NCBI RefSeq assembly: GCF_019774615.1 | Contig: NZ_CP081496.1 | Location: 372,001-436,000 of the forward strand | Source of the DNA: Streptomyces sp. BHT-5-2 | GTDB lineage: Bacteria; Actinomycetota; Actinomycetes; Streptomycetales; Streptomycetaceae | DNA length: 64,000 nt | Direction: 5' to 3' | Shown here: in pieces, positions 62,067 to 64,000 of the stretch | How positions within the stretch are numbered: position 1 is the stretch's first letter | How the letters are laid out: each line of letters starts with the position of its first letter | Made by a program: the position numbers and the translations under genes | Notes under the pieces: generated by a model | Told to the model about the DNA's origin: nothing | Database searches by the model: none | Seen by the model: the letters and a program-made list of their open reading frames with translations, nothing else

Positions 62067-63500
62067 TTAAGAGCGGGGGCCCCGGGCGGCGGCGCGGACG
62101 GCCCGCCGGCCCCGGGTGCCGAACACCCGGGCACCGATCCGGCGCCGCAGCCGGTGGGCGCGCCGGCCGCCGAGCCGGTCCCGCCGCCCGTCGAGGGCCA
62201 GCCAGACCCGCACCTCGGTGCCGCCCAGCACGGAGTGCCCGATCCGGACGTCGCCGCCGGTGGACTCCGCCAGCCGCCGCACGATGTCCAGCCCGAGGCC
62301 GGTGGAACCGTCGCCTCCACCGCCGTGGCCACGACGCAGCGCGGCGGCCGGGTCGGCGATGCCGGGGCCGGCGTCCGAGACCAGCACGATCACCGCGTCG
62401 TCGGCGTTGTGCACGTCGACGGCGAAGGCGGTGCCCTCGGGGGTGTGCCGGAAGACGTTGCCGAGCATGGCGTCCAGGGCCGCGGCGAGGTCGGCGCGGG
62501 CGACCGGCACCCGCGCCGGGCGGTCCGCGCCGGCGACCCGGGCGGTGCGGCCCTCGTCCTCGGCCAGCGCCGACCAGAAGTCCATCCGCTCGCGGATCAC
62601 CTCGGCCGCGTCGCAGCCGACCGCGGCGGCGGTGGCCACGGTGTGCTCCCGCTGGGCGCGGGCGGTGCGGATGATCCGGTCGACCTCGCGCTCCAACTGT
62701 TCGACGGCGGCGCGGGTCTGCTCGGCGGCCGGGCCGTCGCCGAGGGAGGCGGCGTTGAGCCGGAGCACGGTCAGCGGGGTGCGCAGCCGGTGCGAGAGGT
62801 CGGCGGCCAGTTCGCGTTCGTTGGCGAGGAGTTGGACGACCTGGTCGGCCATGGAGTTGAAGGCGCTGGCCGCCGAGCGCAGTTCCTTCGGCCCGTCCTC
62901 CCGGACGCGGACGCCGAGGTCGCCGCGGCCCAGGTCGTGGGCGGCCGCGGAGAGCCGCTCGGCGGGGCGCACCAGCCGGGTGCCGAGCCGGTCGGCGACC
63001 GCGACCGAGCCGACGACCAGCGCCAGGCCGACGCCGGCCAGCACCGCCCAGGAGGTGGCCACGCCGTTGGTGAGCGCGTCGTCGGGGACGTACACCTCGA
63101 CGACCGCGATGCCGGAGGCGACCGCGGTGGGCTGGAGCAGCGAGGTGCCGCCGGGGACGTCGGCGATGGAGGCCCGGCCGAGCCGGACGGCGACGGCGAC
63201 ATCGGCCGGGGCGGCCCGGCGGGCGCCGATCTCGGCGGGGCCGCCGCCCGCGCCGCCGGCCGGCACATGGATGCCGATCCGGTCGCCGGGGCCGGTCTCG
63301 GCGCTGGCCAGGGCGCGTTCCAGCTGGGTGCGGTCGGTGGTGATGGCGAGGACGGGGCCGAGGGCGGCGGCCTGCCGCTCGGCGTTGGAATAGGCGCGGT
63401 CGGACGCCATCTCCCGGACCACCAGCCCCAGCGGGACCGCGAACGCGACCACGACCATCGTGGTGACCGCCAGGGCCACCTTGACCAGGGCCCACCTCAC
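62067..63500 (-). CDS. Sensor histidine kinase
   Basis: 477 aa if started at GTG 63500. Two membrane helices (VKVALAVTTMVVVAFAVPLGLVV and WAVLAGVGLALVVGSVAVAD) bracket an extracytoplasmic sensor of about 120 residues; HAMP (RPAERLSAAAHDLGRGDLGVRV), HisKA with His237 in LAADLSHRLRTPLTVLRL, and HATPase_c with LDAMLGNVFRHTPEG, VSDAGPGI and GSTGLGLDIVRRLAEST follow. The start is ambiguous because the frame stays open through the 90-bp repeats upstream, with a GTG in each repeat (63590, 63680); GTG 63500 directly precedes the conserved part and overlaps the stop of the small ORF (GTGA). Signal unknown. Confidence 0.92.
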   Translation of the reverse strand: MRWALVKVALAVTTMVVVAFAVPLGLVVREMASDRAYSNAERQAAALGPVLAITTDRTQLERALASAETGPGDRIGIHVPAGGAGGGPAEIGARRAAPADVAVAVRLGRASIADVPGGTSLLQPTAVASGIAVVEVYVPDDALTNGVATSWAVLAGVGLALVVGSVAVADRLGTRLVRPAERLSAAAHDLGRGDLGVRVREDGPKELRSAASAFNSMADQVVQLLANERELAADLSHRLRTPLTVLRLNAASLGDGPAAEQTRAAVEQLEREVDRIIRTARAQREHTVATAAAVGCDAAEVIRERMDFWSALAEDEGRTARVAGADRPARVPVARADLAAALDAMLGNVFRHTPEGTAFAVDVHNADDAVIVLVSDAGPGIADPAAALRRGHGGGGDGSTGLGLDIVRRLAESTGGDVRIGHSVLGGTEVRVWLALDGRRDRLGGRRAHRLRRRIGARVFGTRGRRAVRAAARGPRS

Positions 63501-63772
63501 GGCGTCCGGCCGTTCGCCGCTCCGCCCACGAGGCGCGCAGGCGCGGCCATCACCGTCGTCCGCGGCCGGGCGGCCTCGCGCGCGTCGCACTGCGTCTGGC
63601 TCTTCGCTTCTCCGCCCACGAGGCGCAGAGGCGCGGCCATCACCGTCGTCCGCGGCCGGGCGGCCTCGCGCGCGTCGCACTGCGTCTGACTCTTCGCTTC
63701 TCCGCCCACGAGGCGCAGAGGCGCGGCCATCACCGTCGTCCGCGGCCGGGCGGCCTCGCGCGCGTCGCTCAT
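63497..63772 (-). CDS. Repeat-encoded 91-residue small protein coupled between response regulator and kinase
   Basis: 91 codons made of three 30-residue repeats (DAREAARPRTTVMAAPLRLV, then GGEAKSQTQC). Its ATG (63772) overlaps the response-regulator stop (ATGA) and its stop overlaps the kinase start (GTGA), exactly the geometry of a coupled operon gene. I do not recognise the sequence. The alternative is that the repeat is a minisatellite kept free of stops and in register by its 90-base unit, and that the peptide has no function. Confidence 0.45.
   Translation of the reverse strand: MSDAREAARPRTTVMAAPLRLVGGEAKSQTQCDAREAARPRTTVMAAPLRLVGGEAKSQTQCDAREAARPRTTVMAAPARLVGGAANGRTP
63520..63768. repeat. 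90-bp tandem repeat, about 2.8 copies
   Basis: Units begin CTCCGCCCACGAGGCG at 63520, 63610 and 63700. The second and third copies are identical over the 69 bases of the incomplete third copy; the first differs at a few positions (for example GCGCGCAGG for GCGCAGAGG). A diverged partial unit extends left to about 63502. There are no unique spacers, so it is not a CRISPR array. Confidence 0.95.
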
Positions 63773-64000
63773 CGCGGCGGCTCCAGCTTCACGCCGACGC
63801 CGCGCAGGGTGTGCAGGTACCGGGGGCGGGCGGCGGTCTCGCCCAGTTTGCGGCGCAGCCAGGACAGGTGGACGTCGATGGTCTGGTCTTCCCCGTAGGA
63901 CTGCCGCCAGACCTCGGCGAGGAGTTCCCGGCGGGCGACGACCACGCCGGGGCGCTCGGCGAGGAAGGCCAGCAGGTCGAACTCGCGGCGGGTGAGGTCC
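63769..64000 (-). CDS. OmpR/PhoB-family response regulator, C-terminal end only
   Basis: The last 76 codons of a response regulator entering from the right edge. The winged-helix Trans_reg_C domain is clear: LTRREFDLLAFLAERPGVVVARRELLAEVW, DQTIDVHLSWLRRKLGE and RPRYLHTLRGVGVKLEPPR. The TGA at 63771-63769 overlaps the ATG of the repeat-encoded ORF. The receiver domain is outside the window. Confidence 0.92.
   Translation of the reverse strand, partial: DLTRREFDLLAFLAERPGVVVARRELLAEVWRQSYGEDQTIDVHLSWLRRKLGETAARPRYLHTLRGVGVKLEPPR

Noticed and set aside
63520..63768. Possible CRISPR array
   Set aside because: The unit is a 90-base perfect tandem repeat with no unique spacers, and there are no cas genes.

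Overview
The window is GC-rich DNA with codon usage, gene content and gene order typical of the central chromosome of a Streptomyces. The pairs adpA/oligoribonuclease and glmS/hexosaminidase, citrate synthase, an acyl-CoA carboxylase/HMG-CoA lyase operon and agmatinase all lie within 50 kb, and adpA carries an in-frame TTA codon, a Streptomyces hallmark. There are no insertion sequences, integrases, CRISPR arrays or other clear signs of recent transfer. Both ends cut through genes.

Layout. (1) 1-9.0 kb: an inositol/sugar-alcohol catabolic region. A Cgl0159-type aldolase-family gene and iolC run leftward. A sugar isomerase/inosose-dehydratase-like TIM barrel, a Gfo/Idh dehydrogenase and an MFS transporter run rightward from a divergent promoter region. 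A peptidoglycan-binding protein and a tiny HTH protein follow, then a LacI regulator divergent from a second Gfo/Idh dehydrogenase with twin operators. (2) 9.0-16.4 kb: TauE/SafE permease, GNAT, DedA protein, a CsoR-type operator and copper chaperone, a 6C-like RNA candidate, citrate synthase and RecD2. (3) 16.5-22.1 kb: a second sugar-catabolic cluster (isomerase, DUF993 aldolase-like protein, Gfo/Idh dehydrogenase, LacI regulator, second isomerase) whose substrate cannot be named from sequence. (4) 22.6-33.0 kb: exported GH3 enzyme, exported S37 peptidase, a giant fused ABC exporter and an exported GH65 enzyme. (5) 33.3-37.0 kb: a three-gene operon of a degenerate ABC ATPase, a YhgE/Pip-type membrane protein with heptad repeats and a TetR regulator. 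(6) 37.1-40.4 kb: agmatinase, a conserved protein of uncertain function and an exported serine hydrolase. (7) 40.6-49.4 kb: thioesterase II and acyl-CoA dehydrogenase on one side, and a leucine/isovalerate catabolic operon on the other (carboxylase beta and alpha, HMG-CoA lyase, isovaleryl-CoA-type dehydrogenase), with a TetR gene and a long inverted repeat between them. (8) 49.6-54.8 kb: a TetR/membrane-protein divergent pair, and GH20 hexosaminidase divergent from a small conserved gene and glmS, with a DasR-like site between. (9) 55.3-58.9 kb: universal stress protein, adpA, oligoribonuclease and tRNA-His(GTG). (10) 59-64 kb: SDR/AraC divergent pair, GH18 chitinase-like protein and a two-component system whose response-regulator and kinase genes are separated by a 90-bp tandem repeat that encodes a coupled small open reading frame.

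Functionally the window joins amino-sugar metabolism (GH3, GH20, GH18, glmS), sugar-alcohol use, branched-chain acyl-CoA breakdown and the developmental regulator AdpA. Most operons have a local LacI, TetR or AraC regulator with a visible palindromic site. The main points for follow-up are the 90-bp repeat gene between response regulator and kinase, the polyproline leader ORF before the sugar transporter, the unassigned sugar cluster at 16.5-22 kb and the degenerate ATPase/YhgE operon.
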